Shown here piece after piece: positions 26,234-36,334 of a stretch of DNA of 64,000 nucleotides. The position numbers and the translations under genes were made by a program. Under the pieces are notes generated by a model, which was not told the DNA's origin, did not search any database, and was given only the letters and a program-made list of their open reading frames with translations. Positions within the stretch are counted from its first letter, which is position 1; every line of letters starts with the position of its first letter. Origin of the DNA: Microvirga sesbaniae (lineage in GTDB: Bacteria; Pseudomonadota; Alphaproteobacteria; Rhizobiales; Beijerinckiaceae); NCBI RefSeq assembly GCF_025460805.1, contig NZ_JAMXFJ010000019.1, positions 48,756-112,755 on the forward strand. The letters are read 5' to 3'.

Positions 26234-28315
26234 TCAGGCCATGATCCTCCGATCTGCTTCAAGAATTCCGTTTTCAAGAGCCGCGTTCAGGATGGTGCGC
26301 CCTTCACGCGCCTTCTTGCCACTGACGTCCTTTGCCCACCCTCCTGCGGACACCGCTGCGAGCTCGGACGCGACTTCACGCTGCCTGGGATCCAGAAGTC
26401 CGGAGCTGGTTCCCCACTCGATGATGCGGATCCAGTCCGCAGGATCTGTCCGGCGGCATTGCTGAATGGCATCGAGCTCATCAGGATCCAGCGTGACCCG
26501 CACTTCCGTCGGCTTCACGCCCCAGCCTCCACCCTGGAGCACCACCTTCTGAAACTCCGGTGGAGGATTGTCCGGGAGGGCGAGTTCAAGGGCTCGAACA
26601 GCCTTCCAGCAATCCGCTTTCTTGCACCATTCGGTGACATTTCGCGTTCCGCTCGATTCGACAATAGCCGCGGCTACCTGGTGGCTCCATGAGCGAATGA
26701 GATTCTCAAGGCCTGTCGAGATGCGCTGCTGCTGCCACACGTGGAGAAGGTCAAGCATTTCGCCGGACTGAAAGGCTAGCATCGAAACCGTATAGGCCAC
26801 GATATTGGCCCTGTAGCCTTCGAACTCCTCCTTGCGGACGATCCGGGTCGTTTCATTGAAAAGAATTGCCTTCGCGATCAGCTCTTTGAAGAACGTGTCA
26901 TCGGGCTTCCAGGTTTTCGGGCGGGTTTCTCTCAATCTCTGCATGAAAAGCACGAAGTTCTTCTGTCCGCCGAGACTGACCTGGTGCGGCAGCTGATCCC
27001 AGGCATTCATGAACTTTGCCAAATCGATTTTGGTAAACTTGCGCTGCGGCGGTGTCCGCTCCTTGAACTGCCGCAAGCGTGCGTCCGTCGTGCCTTCCTT
27101 TGCCTGAGCTACTAGGTACTGGCCTCTTGCCCGTTCATAGAACCAGCGACCCTGTTCCCCCGGTATCCAGGTCTTGTCCGACAGCCGCTCGAGTTCGATA
27201 TGGAAGGGATCATTCGCCGAGAAGTCCGCCATCTGAATCGGATTCTGTGTGTTTGCGAACGCAGCAATCTGTGGCGCAAGATCATCCAGAAGATCGGGCT
27301 TGACCACCGTCAGCTTCGCCTGGACAAAAACCTTCGACAGATCCGCCTTGTCCTGTTTGCCGGCGCGATGGATGGATGCAGTGGTCTGGCCGCCGTTGAC
27401 TACCTGAAGTCCCTTGATGCGGCTGAGCGCGGGCTGCCCTCCCGGGAGTAGGATCGTTTCAACCTCTTCTGCGGTCATCGAGATCCCATTGTTGTAAGCC
27501 ATGAAACGCTCTGGTGACTGCCTGAGCGTTTCGCGTATGCCCCGGTTCACCTTCCCCTTCGCCTGAAGGAACGATCGTACATTTCGCTCGAGAAGTCTTG
27601 GCCCGAACTCATCGTACAGACGGAACAGAAGGGTTCCGGGCACGACAGTCACGAAGGCGGCATATTCGCCGTCGAGGGGAGCCGAAACGCATGGCAGGGG
27701 CGTGCCATTCATCTCCGCGACATCTATGTCGATCTCGCGGCTCGGCCCCGCCCCAACTGCTCGGGACAACCGCTCCATGTCCCAGACCTCAAATCTGAGC
27801 TCAACCTCGCCGACCTTTTTTGCCGGGAGCTTGCCGGGCGCGAGCCCTGTCACGCCGTCTGTAAGAATGAAAACGCGCACGCGACTGATCCGGGTCCCAA
27901 TCTCCGCTATGCGAGCAGTCATGGCATACCGGTCGGTCGCCGGCTCAAGCGACTTGTGCAGTCCGTTGATGGCTCCGCGGAAGTATCGTGCAGCCTGCTC
28001 GATGGACTTCTTGACCTCGTCTCCGGGGACCTTCATCGGAGACGTGGCATTGAGAAAGATGCTGACGAACAAGTCGAGGGTATCCTCCTCGTCCGACGTC
28101 GCATAGCCGTTGATCTTGCAGCGTCCTCTGTCCACCGTTCCTTCGAAATAGCAGGTCCGCTCGTTCTCGATGATGCCGACCTGTTCAGCCAGCATTTCAA
28201 GCATGAGTTCCGTAAAGACATTCTCCTTGAAATCCGGCCCGGATCCGTCTGACCCGGTCGAACGGCTGAGAAGCTCACCGTTGAAGTCGGCGATAAACTG
28301 CTGCAGGTCACTCAT
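26234..28315 (-). CDS. AIPR-family abortive infection protein
   Basis: 693 residues. The AIPR (PF10592) core is clear: LLERNVRSFLQAKGKVNRGI near residue 238, FMAYNNGISMTAEEVE near 270, LQVVNGGQTTASIHRA near 300 and AAFANTQNPIQMADFSANDP near 350. AIPR proteins occur in phage-resistance and restriction loci; their mechanism is not settled. The start overlaps the stop of the PD-(D/E)XK gene by ATGA and the gene is last in a four-gene operon. It probably acts with the Z1 and GHKL proteins of the same locus. Confidence 0.9.
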   Translation of the reverse strand: MSDLQQFIADFNGELLSRSTGSDGSGPDFKENVFTELMLEMLAEQVGIIENERTCYFEGTVDRGRCKINGYATSDEEDTLDLFVSIFLNATSPMKVPGDEVKKSIEQAARYFRGAINGLHKSLEPATDRYAMTARIAEIGTRISRVRVFILTDGVTGLAPGKLPAKKVGEVELRFEVWDMERLSRAVGAGPSREIDIDVAEMNGTPLPCVSAPLDGEYAAFVTVVPGTLLFRLYDEFGPRLLERNVRSFLQAKGKVNRGIRETLRQSPERFMAYNNGISMTAEEVETILLPGGQPALSRIKGLQVVNGGQTTASIHRAGKQDKADLSKVFVQAKLTVVKPDLLDDLAPQIAAFANTQNPIQMADFSANDPFHIELERLSDKTWIPGEQGRWFYERARGQYLVAQAKEGTTDARLRQFKERTPPQRKFTKIDLAKFMNAWDQLPHQVSLGGQKNFVLFMQRLRETRPKTWKPDDTFFKELIAKAILFNETTRIVRKEEFEGYRANIVAYTVSMLAFQSGEMLDLLHVWQQQRISTGLENLIRSWSHQVAAAIVESSGTRNVTEWCKKADCWKAVRALELALPDNPPPEFQKVVLQGGGWGVKPTEVRVTLDPDELDAIQQCRRTDPADWIRIIEWGTSSGLLDPRQREVASELAAVSAGGWAKDVSGKKAREGRTILNAALENGILEADRRIMA

Positions 28316-29325
28316 GCTGCGATCTCGTTCATGTCATCTGTGCCGATGCCGGCAGGTCTCTCGAATGCTGCGCAATCGGCAAGTCGCACTGTGTAGCTGG
28401 CCTCTCCGACGCCAAGCGGTACCGTCGCCCGGGTCAGGCGAGGAAACTCTTCGCGAACGTCGAACCAGCGCTCGGAGCGCTGCAGGTATCGCCTTTCAGT
28501 ATAGAAACGAGCATGAGCATCCATGTAGCCTGCCGCGATCAGAGACGCATCGAAGTCGATTGATGCAGCAGGGTCAGTCGCAGCGATCGCCGCCCGAAGA
28601 CGGTGAACCATCTCGGGGAGTGTGGGCCCACTTTCCGAATTGCCGTCGAGAAGCACATGGACGAGCGTCAGCGGGCGATTGGCCCCGGGCTCGAGCTGGT
28701 CGAGATTTGAGACACGGAACGTTGCGGGATCGCGGCCTGTCGACGCCTTGATCTCAAAGGAATGGCCCGGCAGCTCCATGTCGTGGGGATCCCCATAAGG
28801 CCCCCGCCATGACCGTACAGCCACGTCCGCAGGCACGACCGGAAGCATGCGGGTCTCCAGGAACATGAGTTCGGCAACGAGGCCGGTCTGTGCCTCTTCG
28901 GACAGACTGCCGGTTCCGTACTCTGTCACGAAACGTTGCCATGTATGAAGACGTCCGAGCAGCAGGCGGACCGCATGGGAATCGCCCGATGCATTTGCCA
29001 CAACGGATGCCACGTCCTCTGCCAGCGTTCCGAACACGTCGCGATATCGAGGCTCATTGAGTACGAGGCACAGCCGCACCGATCCGGTCGGACCCGGCAC
29101 AATGGGCTGGGCTTCGACCGTAAAGCCCACACAGTCAGGGTACTCTGCTCCATGCGGGATAGCCTGTGCGCTGACAGAGAACAGTACGGCGGGCGTCTCG
29201 CCTGGGCAAAGCAGAGCCGCCCTGATGTCGCATGAGGAGTTCAAACGGACCCGCCGCGCGTGCCAGCCGGGCTTTGCGCGTCCTTCTTCGGCGATCTGTG
29301 CCCAGGCGCTCTCGATCTCGGTCAA
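28312..29325 (-). CDS. PD-(D/E)XK nuclease-like protein (DUF4420/PF14390 type)
   Basis: 337 residues. Catalytic-type motifs are in the expected order: GLVAELMFLE (Glu) near residue 146, a SWRGPYGDPHDMEL stretch giving the Asp near 178, and HSFEIKAST giving Glu-x-Lys near 190. This is the pattern of PD-(D/E)XK motif proteins that accompany Z1 and AIPR genes. It is presumably the DNA-cutting or nicking subunit. Both ends overlap neighbours by four bases, so all are made together. Confidence 0.85.
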   Translation of the reverse strand: MTEIESAWAQIAEEGRAKPGWHARRVRLNSSCDIRAALLCPGETPAVLFSVSAQAIPHGAEYPDCVGFTVEAQPIVPGPTGSVRLCLVLNEPRYRDVFGTLAEDVASVVANASGDSHAVRLLLGRLHTWQRFVTEYGTGSLSEEAQTGLVAELMFLETRMLPVVPADVAVRSWRGPYGDPHDMELPGHSFEIKASTGRDPATFRVSNLDQLEPGANRPLTLVHVLLDGNSESGPTLPEMVHRLRAAIAATDPAASIDFDASLIAAGYMDAHARFYTERRYLQRSERWFDVREEFPRLTRATVPLGVGEASYTVRLADCAAFERPAGIGTDDMNEIAA

Positions 29326-32186
29326 GCCGCTTCTCCGTACTGCTGATCCCAGTAGATGTTATTGACTGCATACACCACGGGATGAGCCTTTCCGCTTGTC
29401 GGGAAACTGACACCGAAACCGATGATGGGAAGACTCTCGGGAGAAAGTTCTGCCTTCTCCGGGTCGAGCGGGTACAGCAGGAGCAGGCCTCGTTCAGGGT
29501 GATGTTGGCCGCGAACCCGCCGGATCGCGGGGCCGGAGGGAGAATCAGGTTCGGTCTTCCGGCGCGATCGGGCCGCATCAGGCCGCCAGTCCTCTATGGT
29601 TCTCCGAAGCGCAGCCTCATATTCGTCAGCATTCAGATCGATTGCTTCGTCACGAGGAGAAAGGAGGCGGCGAATCACGAAGCGATTTTCTGCTCTTTGT
29701 CGTTCAAGGCTGATCCGCGGATTGGCCGAGCGAACGATCATCCGCGCCGTCAGCGAATCGATTTTGACCTCGCGGCTCCCCTCGTCACCTGACATCAACG
29801 CGACATCCCAGCTGGTCAGTTCGCCTGCCGCCATCTGCCGCTCAACATAGGTCGCAAGTATGCGGCTGTTGACCTTGACCGCGCTCTCGTGTGTCCTGAA
29901 CGCCTCAAGGAAGTCGACAATCGCGTCGCCAGGCACTCCACGCCAGAATTTCGATCCCTTCCACTCGTGGTCGCCGCCACCCGACCTGTTTCGTCGCGGG
30001 CTTGTCTCAGTCGGGGGACCGATGCGACGGACGAGTTCACATGTTGTTTGGTAATTTGCAGTCAGGGCCGGACCACCCCGATGGAAGACGACGGTTTCCT
30101 GCAGGTCGCCCTCGAAGACCAGATCAACGGTGGTCGAGTTGCGCATCTTGACGCGCGAAGTGACCATGAGAACCGGATGAGCCTTTACCTTGAGGCCATA
30201 ATCTTTTGGCGTTCCGCCGATCGCGTGCATGTGATCGAACTCGCGACGCAATTCCTCGGCCGCTTCTGTGATGTGACAGAACCAGTCTTCAAGGTCAGGG
30301 GTGGTGTAGAGCCGGCACAGATCAAGGTAGCCGGGCCGGTACCCGAACCATCGGCCCATCTGCATAAGCGTATCGTACATACGGCTTGCACGCAGGAAGT
30401 ACGAAATGCTCAGGCCCTCAAGAGTGAGACCCCGCGCGAGTTTGTCGCCGCCGATCGCGATGACATTGAAGCCTGTCGCCTTGTGGATGTCGTAGTCAAG
30501 AATGTCCTTGGCCGTACCGTTGATCTCCCGTACCCGAATATCGTCGGCTGCCAGTGAGAGAAGCGGTTCGAGCACGTCCCATCCGACCGGCTGGAACGTG
30601 CGGTCTTGAAGACTTGCCTCGACTTCAGCCGTTGTCGGTACAAAATCCTTCTCCCACAAGTTCTTGATCTGCTGGTGGACGCTGTTGGCTCCGGACTCGC
30701 CACGCCTCAGCCGGCGCTGAATGGACGCCAGAGTCCGCTCGACCTGCGCCTTCACGACCCGCTGCACGTTGGTAAATCTGGTAACGTGGACCAGCATCGA
30801 ATTGTGAGAGGCCACCTGACCTCTTGCCCTTCGAGCTGCGATGACGATGATGAAAGCCAGAATGGCTTCATGCAGCGAGGCCGGCACATCGTCCGAACCG
30901 TCGACAAGCGGATAGTGTCCGTTGTTGTGCACCGGTGGCATCCACCCGCGTGTTTCCTCATCGTTCGATGTTTCCGCATGATCCTGCAGGTGCCGGATGA
31001 TCGGCAGGCCGGGCTGCCCCTGATCGTCGGCATCGAGGGGGTCGAGGCCGAAGATGCGGACCGGGCCATCATAGTTCGAAGGTGCCGGAAGGTTCATGAT
31101 GAAGCTTCTCGGGAAAAGGTCATCGCCTTCCTCCCTCGTCCGACCCTTGTCATGAATGAAGATGTTCGCGAACGGCGTCGCAGTGTAGCCGACATACGCA
31201 GCCTGCTCGAAACGTTTCAGGAGCGTCCGTATGAGCCTGTTGATGGTGGTTGGATCGTGCTCGGGGTCAGGTTCGCCGAATTCGTCGAATTCCTGTTCTC
31301 TCGTATCGACGGAAGCGTGGTCGGCCTCGTCATCAACTACCAGCAGCGGCACGTCGGGCAGAGACTCTCGACCGTTCAGGACCGTGTCGACCCAGCGGAT
31401 GATGTTTGTGAGGACCGTCTTGTTCTTCTTTACGACGAAAAGCATCGGTCGGCCGCCCGGACTAATTCCCATGTGGCGGACAAAGGAAAGCTTGAAGTCG
31501 CCGTTGTCGGATCGATTGGTGACCCAGTCCGGCTGAATGCTGTGATCAGGATCGATGAGGCCGACGCCGATCGAGCGAAGCTTGTTGGCGTCGGCATCAT
31601 TTCTTGGCATCGTTTCATAGCCGAGGAAGCCCTCGTCGAGGCGCATCTGGGTCTGGCTTCGCAGGTTCTTGTGGATTCCGGCAAGCACGATGATCACTTT
31701 GTACCCGGCGTCCGCAGCCTTGCAGAGAAGGCCGGTATAGTTCGACGTCTTGCCGGACTGGACATGCCCCACGACCAGACCTCGACGGTCCCATTGTCCT
31801 GGTCGCCTCGGATCTTCAAGACGGCTGATGATTTCGTCCGTCGCCTCGTCCAGTTTATCGACTGCGACAGGAGACCATTCCTGTTCAAGGTACTGTCGAT
31901 AGCGCGGCCAAAGGCGCCAGCCGGTTTTTCTCTCGGCATTGAGCCAAGCAATGTGGTCTTCATTGTTCTCCAGAATGAGCGTCCGACCGATCCAGACGCT
32001 GAAACGGGCCTCGAGGTTCCGGACGATATCGCTCCGGTCAACGGCCGCTTTCCAGCGTGGGTTGAGCATGAGGACCCGGTCGACCGCAGTTTCAATCTCC
32101 TCCACCGTAAGCGGCTCTTCACCCAGCTCATTCTGAAGGAGGCTCTGGGCCGTTTCCAGGACAGCCTGTGCATCGCTCTTTTTCAT
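29322..32186 (-). CDS. Z1-domain ATPase of a paraMORC-type restriction locus
   Basis: 954 residues. The N-terminal helical part is followed by a P-loop (GHVQSGKTSNY near residue 140), an SF2-like DEAD-type motif (VVDDEADHASVD near 282), VGYTATPFANIF near 332 and the Z1 signature block GRWFGYRPGYLDLCRLYT near 607. Z1 proteins are SF2-like ATPases seen beside MORC-like GHKL ATPases, AIPR and Vsr genes in bacterial restriction-modification loci. It probably moves on DNA and couples target recognition to cleavage. Eight bases separate it from the GHKL gene. Confidence 0.9.
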   Translation of the reverse strand: MKKSDAQAVLETAQSLLQNELGEEPLTVEEIETAVDRVLMLNPRWKAAVDRSDIVRNLEARFSVWIGRTLILENNEDHIAWLNAERKTGWRLWPRYRQYLEQEWSPVAVDKLDEATDEIISRLEDPRRPGQWDRRGLVVGHVQSGKTSNYTGLLCKAADAGYKVIIVLAGIHKNLRSQTQMRLDEGFLGYETMPRNDADANKLRSIGVGLIDPDHSIQPDWVTNRSDNGDFKLSFVRHMGISPGGRPMLFVVKKNKTVLTNIIRWVDTVLNGRESLPDVPLLVVDDEADHASVDTREQEFDEFGEPDPEHDPTTINRLIRTLLKRFEQAAYVGYTATPFANIFIHDKGRTREEGDDLFPRSFIMNLPAPSNYDGPVRIFGLDPLDADDQGQPGLPIIRHLQDHAETSNDEETRGWMPPVHNNGHYPLVDGSDDVPASLHEAILAFIIVIAARRARGQVASHNSMLVHVTRFTNVQRVVKAQVERTLASIQRRLRRGESGANSVHQQIKNLWEKDFVPTTAEVEASLQDRTFQPVGWDVLEPLLSLAADDIRVREINGTAKDILDYDIHKATGFNVIAIGGDKLARGLTLEGLSISYFLRASRMYDTLMQMGRWFGYRPGYLDLCRLYTTPDLEDWFCHITEAAEELRREFDHMHAIGGTPKDYGLKVKAHPVLMVTSRVKMRNSTTVDLVFEGDLQETVVFHRGGPALTANYQTTCELVRRIGPPTETSPRRNRSGGGDHEWKGSKFWRGVPGDAIVDFLEAFRTHESAVKVNSRILATYVERQMAAGELTSWDVALMSGDEGSREVKIDSLTARMIVRSANPRISLERQRAENRFVIRRLLSPRDEAIDLNADEYEAALRRTIEDWRPDAARSRRKTEPDSPSGPAIRRVRGQHHPERGLLLLYPLDPEKAELSPESLPIIGFGVSFPTSGKAHPVVYAVNNIYWDQQYGEAA

Positions 32187-32194
32187 GGAATTAC

Positions 32195-33733
32195 CTATGC
32201 GGCCTCGGGGACAAGGCGATTGATGATGTCCGGATAGTTCTGGAACGGGTCAGTTGAGAGGAGCTGCTGGCGCGCCAGTTCGGGAGAAAGGCCGACCCGG
32301 GTTGTCAGATGCTTGAACAGGCTGCAGGCGATTCCCTCGAGCTCCGGCGGTGGAGCTTCTGCGAATGCTTCCTTTCGGATCTCCCCCTTCTCGACCGTAT
32401 CGAGCCAGATCCGCTGGACCGGAACGGTTTCTTCGATCAGACGAAGCGCCTGTTCGACCACGGCTTGGTCACGTCCCGCAGCTTCGAGGACCAGCAGGAT
32501 CGCAGGATGGCTTCTGTTGATACGGTACCGCGTGCCAGACCCAGCCTCATCAACAGTCCACGCCGACTGCAGGTCTGCGGTTGGTGCCCTTTTCCCGTAC
32601 GCTCCTCGGTGTGCGAATACCTGACGTGCCTGGGAACGGACTGTTTCTGCAAGCGCGGTGAGTCTCGCCTTCAGCACCCGCGGCGGTCTGGCAGTCGACT
32701 TCTTGATGTCGATCTCCCAGTCCTCGTCGGCGGTGTTTGGAAATTCAAGGCTGAGGCGCGCCAGTTTATAGGGCTCTTCGCGGGTCCAGAGGCGCGGCTC
32801 GCCCAGACCGAGCCACCCACCAGCAACGAGCAATCGGCGATTCCTGTAGACATAGAACCCCTGCTGGGAGGTCCACCCGTCGCGTCCTGCTCCCTCGCGA
32901 AACTCCTCTTCCGTAAGCTGGTCCTTGTGAGGCAGAACGTATCCCTGCAACTCGACGAGCCCGTTCGCGGTCGGGATTCTCTCGACAGGGGTGATGGACG
33001 TGGCCGGGGACCATGCAAGGAAGGGGTCCCAGGGTCTGACACGGCTGCGCGCATCAGTACCATTGATGAAGATCTTCAGTTCCGGATGCGAACCTTCGAG
33101 AAAGCGATGGAAGACCATACCAAGATGCTGTTCGACCCTGTCGATCATCAGCAGAAAGGCGTCCTCCGACCGACGGTCATCCGACAGCATGCCGGCCGTA
33201 AGCCGGTCCATGCGCTCCCAGAGGACCAGAGTGCCCGAATCTTCATTCTCAAGGCCGAGGAGCCGGTCTTCGGACCCGGGAGCAGGTTCGGACAGGAGAC
33301 GCCAGTCGTTAACGTCCGGGCGGGCAATCAGATCGAGATCCCATCTTCGGACCGCCCTGCTGCCCCCCTTTTTCGACGCAACGGTGAGCCGCCGGCATTG
33401 TGCGAAGGAGGCCGTTTTCAGTCCAAACCCGAAACGTCCGAGATCCGAACTTGTGCGAGTATCGAGGGGGCTCCGGCCTCCCAGGGTCATTGCACGCCTG
33501 AGTTCCGGCTCGTTCATGCCCCTGCCATCGTCCAGGATCGAAATCCAGGAGTCCGCGCCGGCAAACTCAAAATGCAGCCGGACATTTTTCGCATCGGCCG
33601 CAAGGCTGTTGTCGATGATGTCCGCCAGCGCAGCCTCCACGGAGTATCCAACTCCCCGCAGGGACTCGATCATGGCGTGGGCGGGAGGCGGGACAAGCTC
33701 GTAGCTGTTGTTCATGCAATCTGAATTGTTCAC
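32195..33733 (-). CDS. GHKL (paraMORC/MutL-like) ATPase
   Basis: 512 residues. The Bergerat ATP-binding fold is complete: N box ALADIIDNSLAA (residues 36-47), G1 box ILDDGRGM (66-73) and G2 box GRFGFGLKTASF (99-110). A transducer-like S5 part and a helical tail follow. Proteins of this kind, related to MutL and eukaryotic MORC, were described in bacterial loci with Z1, AIPR, Dcm and Vsr genes. ATP-driven dimerisation probably clamps DNA. It is the first gene of the four-gene operon; the 300 bases before it should carry the promoter. Confidence 0.9.
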   Translation of the reverse strand: MNNSDCMNNSYELVPPPAHAMIESLRGVGYSVEAALADIIDNSLAADAKNVRLHFEFAGADSWISILDDGRGMNEPELRRAMTLGGRSPLDTRTSSDLGRFGFGLKTASFAQCRRLTVASKKGGSRAVRRWDLDLIARPDVNDWRLLSEPAPGSEDRLLGLENEDSGTLVLWERMDRLTAGMLSDDRRSEDAFLLMIDRVEQHLGMVFHRFLEGSHPELKIFINGTDARSRVRPWDPFLAWSPATSITPVERIPTANGLVELQGYVLPHKDQLTEEEFREGAGRDGWTSQQGFYVYRNRRLLVAGGWLGLGEPRLWTREEPYKLARLSLEFPNTADEDWEIDIKKSTARPPRVLKARLTALAETVRSQARQVFAHRGAYGKRAPTADLQSAWTVDEAGSGTRYRINRSHPAILLVLEAAGRDQAVVEQALRLIEETVPVQRIWLDTVEKGEIRKEAFAEAPPPELEGIACSLFKHLTTRVGLSPELARQQLLSTDPFQNYPDIINRLVPEAA

Positions 33734-34033
33734 AGGATCGGCGGACCCATAAATCCTAAGAATCGCCTCCTGAATTCACAAGATAGTCTAAAGATCATGA
33801 GCCTGTTTGTTGCAGGTGACTCGGGCAGCATCACTGGGCCGGAATGCTGATGCAATGCCCGGACGGAGTTTGAGAGCAACAAGTTGGCAGCAAGTCTTCG
33901 GGGCGCCTCGTCGAGAAATGAACGGCAAAAGCAAGATCATCGAGTTCGTGTCACAGACAGTTAAAACAATCCAAAGATGATTCTCATGTTCAGAAGCTGC
34001 AAGGTAGGGCAATGACAGGGTGAATGTCCGACA
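33734..34033. other. Intergenic region upstream of the GHKL-Z1 operon
   Basis: This 300-base gap separates the Dcm stop from the GHKL start. No coding frame is convincing. It is AT-richer than the genes around it and is the likely promoter region of the four-gene operon. Separate transcription from the methyltransferase would allow methylation to be established first. Confidence 0.4.
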
Positions 34034-35524
34034 TCAGGCTGCATATTCTTTAGATTGCTTGGCTATTGATCGCTCAATAGTCATTGTGCTCGTTAAAACT
34101 CTCTTCAGTTCCTTGGCCACTGCGAGTCCAAGCAGAGGCGGCACTGCATTTCCGATCTGTCGGAAAGCAGCATTCATGGCACCTGCGAACTGGAACCCGT
34201 CGGGGAATGACTGCAGTCGGGCAGCTTCACGGACAGACAGCGTACGCTGCTGACGCGAGTCCCAGTGGATATGGGAATAGGTGTCCTTCCCCATGTGCGC
34301 AGTCAGCGTACGGGACGGCAGGTCTGGATCAAGCTTCCACCACTTGTTCGGGAACTTTCCCGGATTGTAGGGCGGGACACACTCTTTTCTCAGCTCCTTC
34401 CACCGGGAAGAGCCCGCTCTCGGACGGACAGGCTCGGCTGTGAGACGAGCTTCGAACAGCTCCTCGGCCACTTTCAAAGCCTCCGGGTATGAGGTCCCTT
34501 TGGCCATCCGGCGGAAGATCGGGTAATCGCGCGGTGTCATTCTGACCACATTGCCAGAGACCTCTCCGTCCGATCGGAAGCCGGGCCATTTCCGCATCAG
34601 CTGCGCATATGGGGTGAGACCGGCAAAGCTCCGGTATGGCAGCCGGTCAGCTATTTTCCGCCGACGCATTTCCAAGGGATTCCGGAAGTGCTCAGTGATA
34701 AAAGGCAGATCGGACAAGGCGCTTCGAACCGAGATTTGTTCGGGCAGTCCCCCCGTAGCCTTCGGAATCGGGACGAAGCGGGAGCTGACCGTGCAGACAT
34801 GCCTGAGAGCAACAGTGCGAACGCCTTCGTAGCCAGCGGTCATATTGGCGCGGTGGGTCGGAACAGGAAAGCTGGGCCGAATCCCAAGGGACCGGTCGAC
34901 AGCTACGAGGAAAAGCCGCTCGCGCATCTGAGGAACGCCGTAAAAGGCAGCATTGAGCAGCGTATAGCCCGTCGAGTACCCGAGGTCTTCCAGCGTCTGA
35001 CAGATTTCCTCAGGCACATTGTGGCCACCAAAATTGAGAATGTCCGGGACATTCTCGATGATTATGGCGATGGGCTGGACGATCTCGACATATTCGAGAA
35101 ATCGTTTGTAGAGCTTCGCCCGGGGATCGTTCTTGAACGCTTCGTCGTCACCGGCAATCGATCTCAGCTTCGACCTGCCGATGCGCGCGAAAGCTTGGCA
35201 TGGCAAGCCCGCAGCGAGCACGTCGAACGCCTTTTCGGCAGGTCCCAAGCCAAGTTCAAGGCTGAGGTCATGCGGATTCTGTGAAACCATATCACGTGCG
35301 ATTGCCCATGTTTGGGCAGATACTCCCGGAGGGGGGCTGAAATTGATTGCGTAGCTCGCTGCAGCGAGCGGGTCATTCTCGATGTGAGCCACCAGTTCGA
35401 AGCCCGCCCTCGACAGGCCAAGCGATAGTCCGCCGCATCCGGAGCAAAGCTCCAGTACCCGCGGTGCTCGCCCCTCTCTGATGCGCCGCAACTTTGCGGC
35501 CCGGATTCTGGTCCTACTGCTCAT
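34034..35524 (-). CDS. DNA (cytosine-5-)-methyltransferase
   Basis: 496 residues from ATG at 35524, chosen because GGGAG lies just upstream; the start overlaps the vsr stop. Motif I is LELCSGCGGLSLGL (24-37), motif IV AGLPCQAFARIG with the nucleophile Cys109, motif VI IIENVPDI (156-163), motif VIII QMRERLF (199-205), and motifs IX-X VREAARLQSFPDGF with QIGNAVPPLLGLAVA. The target-recognition region lies at about 300-440. It methylates C5 of cytosine in a site that cannot be read from sequence. It protects self DNA from the restriction genes next door and explains the linked vsr gene. Confidence 0.93.
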   Translation of the reverse strand: MSSRTRIRAAKLRRIREGRAPRVLELCSGCGGLSLGLSRAGFELVAHIENDPLAAASYAINFSPPPGVSAQTWAIARDMVSQNPHDLSLELGLGPAEKAFDVLAAGLPCQAFARIGRSKLRSIAGDDEAFKNDPRAKLYKRFLEYVEIVQPIAIIIENVPDILNFGGHNVPEEICQTLEDLGYSTGYTLLNAAFYGVPQMRERLFLVAVDRSLGIRPSFPVPTHRANMTAGYEGVRTVALRHVCTVSSRFVPIPKATGGLPEQISVRSALSDLPFITEHFRNPLEMRRRKIADRLPYRSFAGLTPYAQLMRKWPGFRSDGEVSGNVVRMTPRDYPIFRRMAKGTSYPEALKVAEELFEARLTAEPVRPRAGSSRWKELRKECVPPYNPGKFPNKWWKLDPDLPSRTLTAHMGKDTYSHIHWDSRQQRTLSVREAARLQSFPDGFQFAGAMNAAFRQIGNAVPPLLGLAVAKELKRVLTSTMTIERSIAKQSKEYAA

Positions 35525-35996
35525 TATCTCCCGCATACTCCAGATGGGCGGCGATTCGCGTGCGCAGAGTCTCAGGATTCCGGGTTTCACACTCCCAAAT
35601 TATGAGTGGATCCCATCCCAGAGCCCTGAGCTCCGAAAGGACTCTCCGATCACGCTCCTGATTTCTCCGGAACTTCTCGTCCCAGAAAGCCGTGTTGCTT
35701 TTGGGCTGATAGGCAAAACGGCACCCAGGATGCCGATGCCAGTAACATCCATGTATTAAAATTACCTTGCGCAGTCGCGGGAACACCAGATCAGGAGATC
35801 CTGGCAGATCCCGCCGGTGCAGGCGGTACCGGTAGCCCATGGCGTGAGCGATGCGCCGCACCCTCAGTTCCGGTTGGGTATCCTTGCTGCGGATGCGGGC
35901 CATCATTGCAGACCGCTTGGCCTTCTCGACGATATCCATTTCACTCGCCCTATGTACCGGTATTGGTAGTTCAGATGCGTCCATATCCGGTATCAA
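35514..35996 (-). CDS. vsr: Very short patch repair endonuclease
   Basis: 160 residues with the full Vsr pattern: RSAMMARIRSKDTQPELRVR, GYRYRLHRRDLPGSPDLVFP with the catalytic Asp, HGCYWHRHPGC and WDEKFRRNQERDRR, ending in IIWECE. Vsr nicks next to T:G mismatches that arise when 5-methylcytosine deaminates. It overlaps the dcm-type gene by 11 bases and reads first, so mismatch repair and methylation are made together. Some Vsr-like proteins in restriction loci may instead be cutters. Confidence 0.93.
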   Translation of the reverse strand: MIPDMDASELPIPVHRASEMDIVEKAKRSAMMARIRSKDTQPELRVRRIAHAMGYRYRLHRRDLPGSPDLVFPRLRKVILIHGCYWHRHPGCRFAYQPKSNTAFWDEKFRRNQERDRRVLSELRALGWDPLIIWECETRNPETLRTRIAAHLEYAGDNEQ

Positions 35997-36334
35997 GCAT
36001 GAACTTGGTACGGGATCCTGGCTGGGAGATTCTGTGGTGGACAGACGGGTTTCGAGCGGAACGATACGCAGCGACGATGCAAGCTTGGTATCCGCATCAC
36101 GGGCGACGTTAGCTGCACCCGGGTTGCTCCTCGCTCCTCACTTTCGATCAGCCTCGCTTCCTTTGGCCGGCACTTCGTTGATATAGTGAGGAACCCTGAC
36201 TGAATCCTGACTGACGTTCATAGGATGCAAGGTGCACGCTGTGATCAGTGACGAGGACAGCTCCATGATCCCGAGGGCGAGCAAGCGCGGTCACATTCAC
36301 AGGCTGTAGCTCTTCCGTCACAAGGGATTCGAAG
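35997..36334. other. Intergenic region with divergent promoters expected
   Basis: This gap lies between the leftward vsr-dcm pair and the rightward unknown gene. A tandem repeat CCTGACTGA occurs at about 36196-36214. No gene is seen. AAGGGA at about 36321-36326 is the ribosome binding site of the next gene. Confidence 0.4.

Noticed and set aside
30606..33724. Plus-strand frames of 543 and 471 residues
   Set aside because: They are antisense to the Z1 and GHKL genes, which have complete family motifs.
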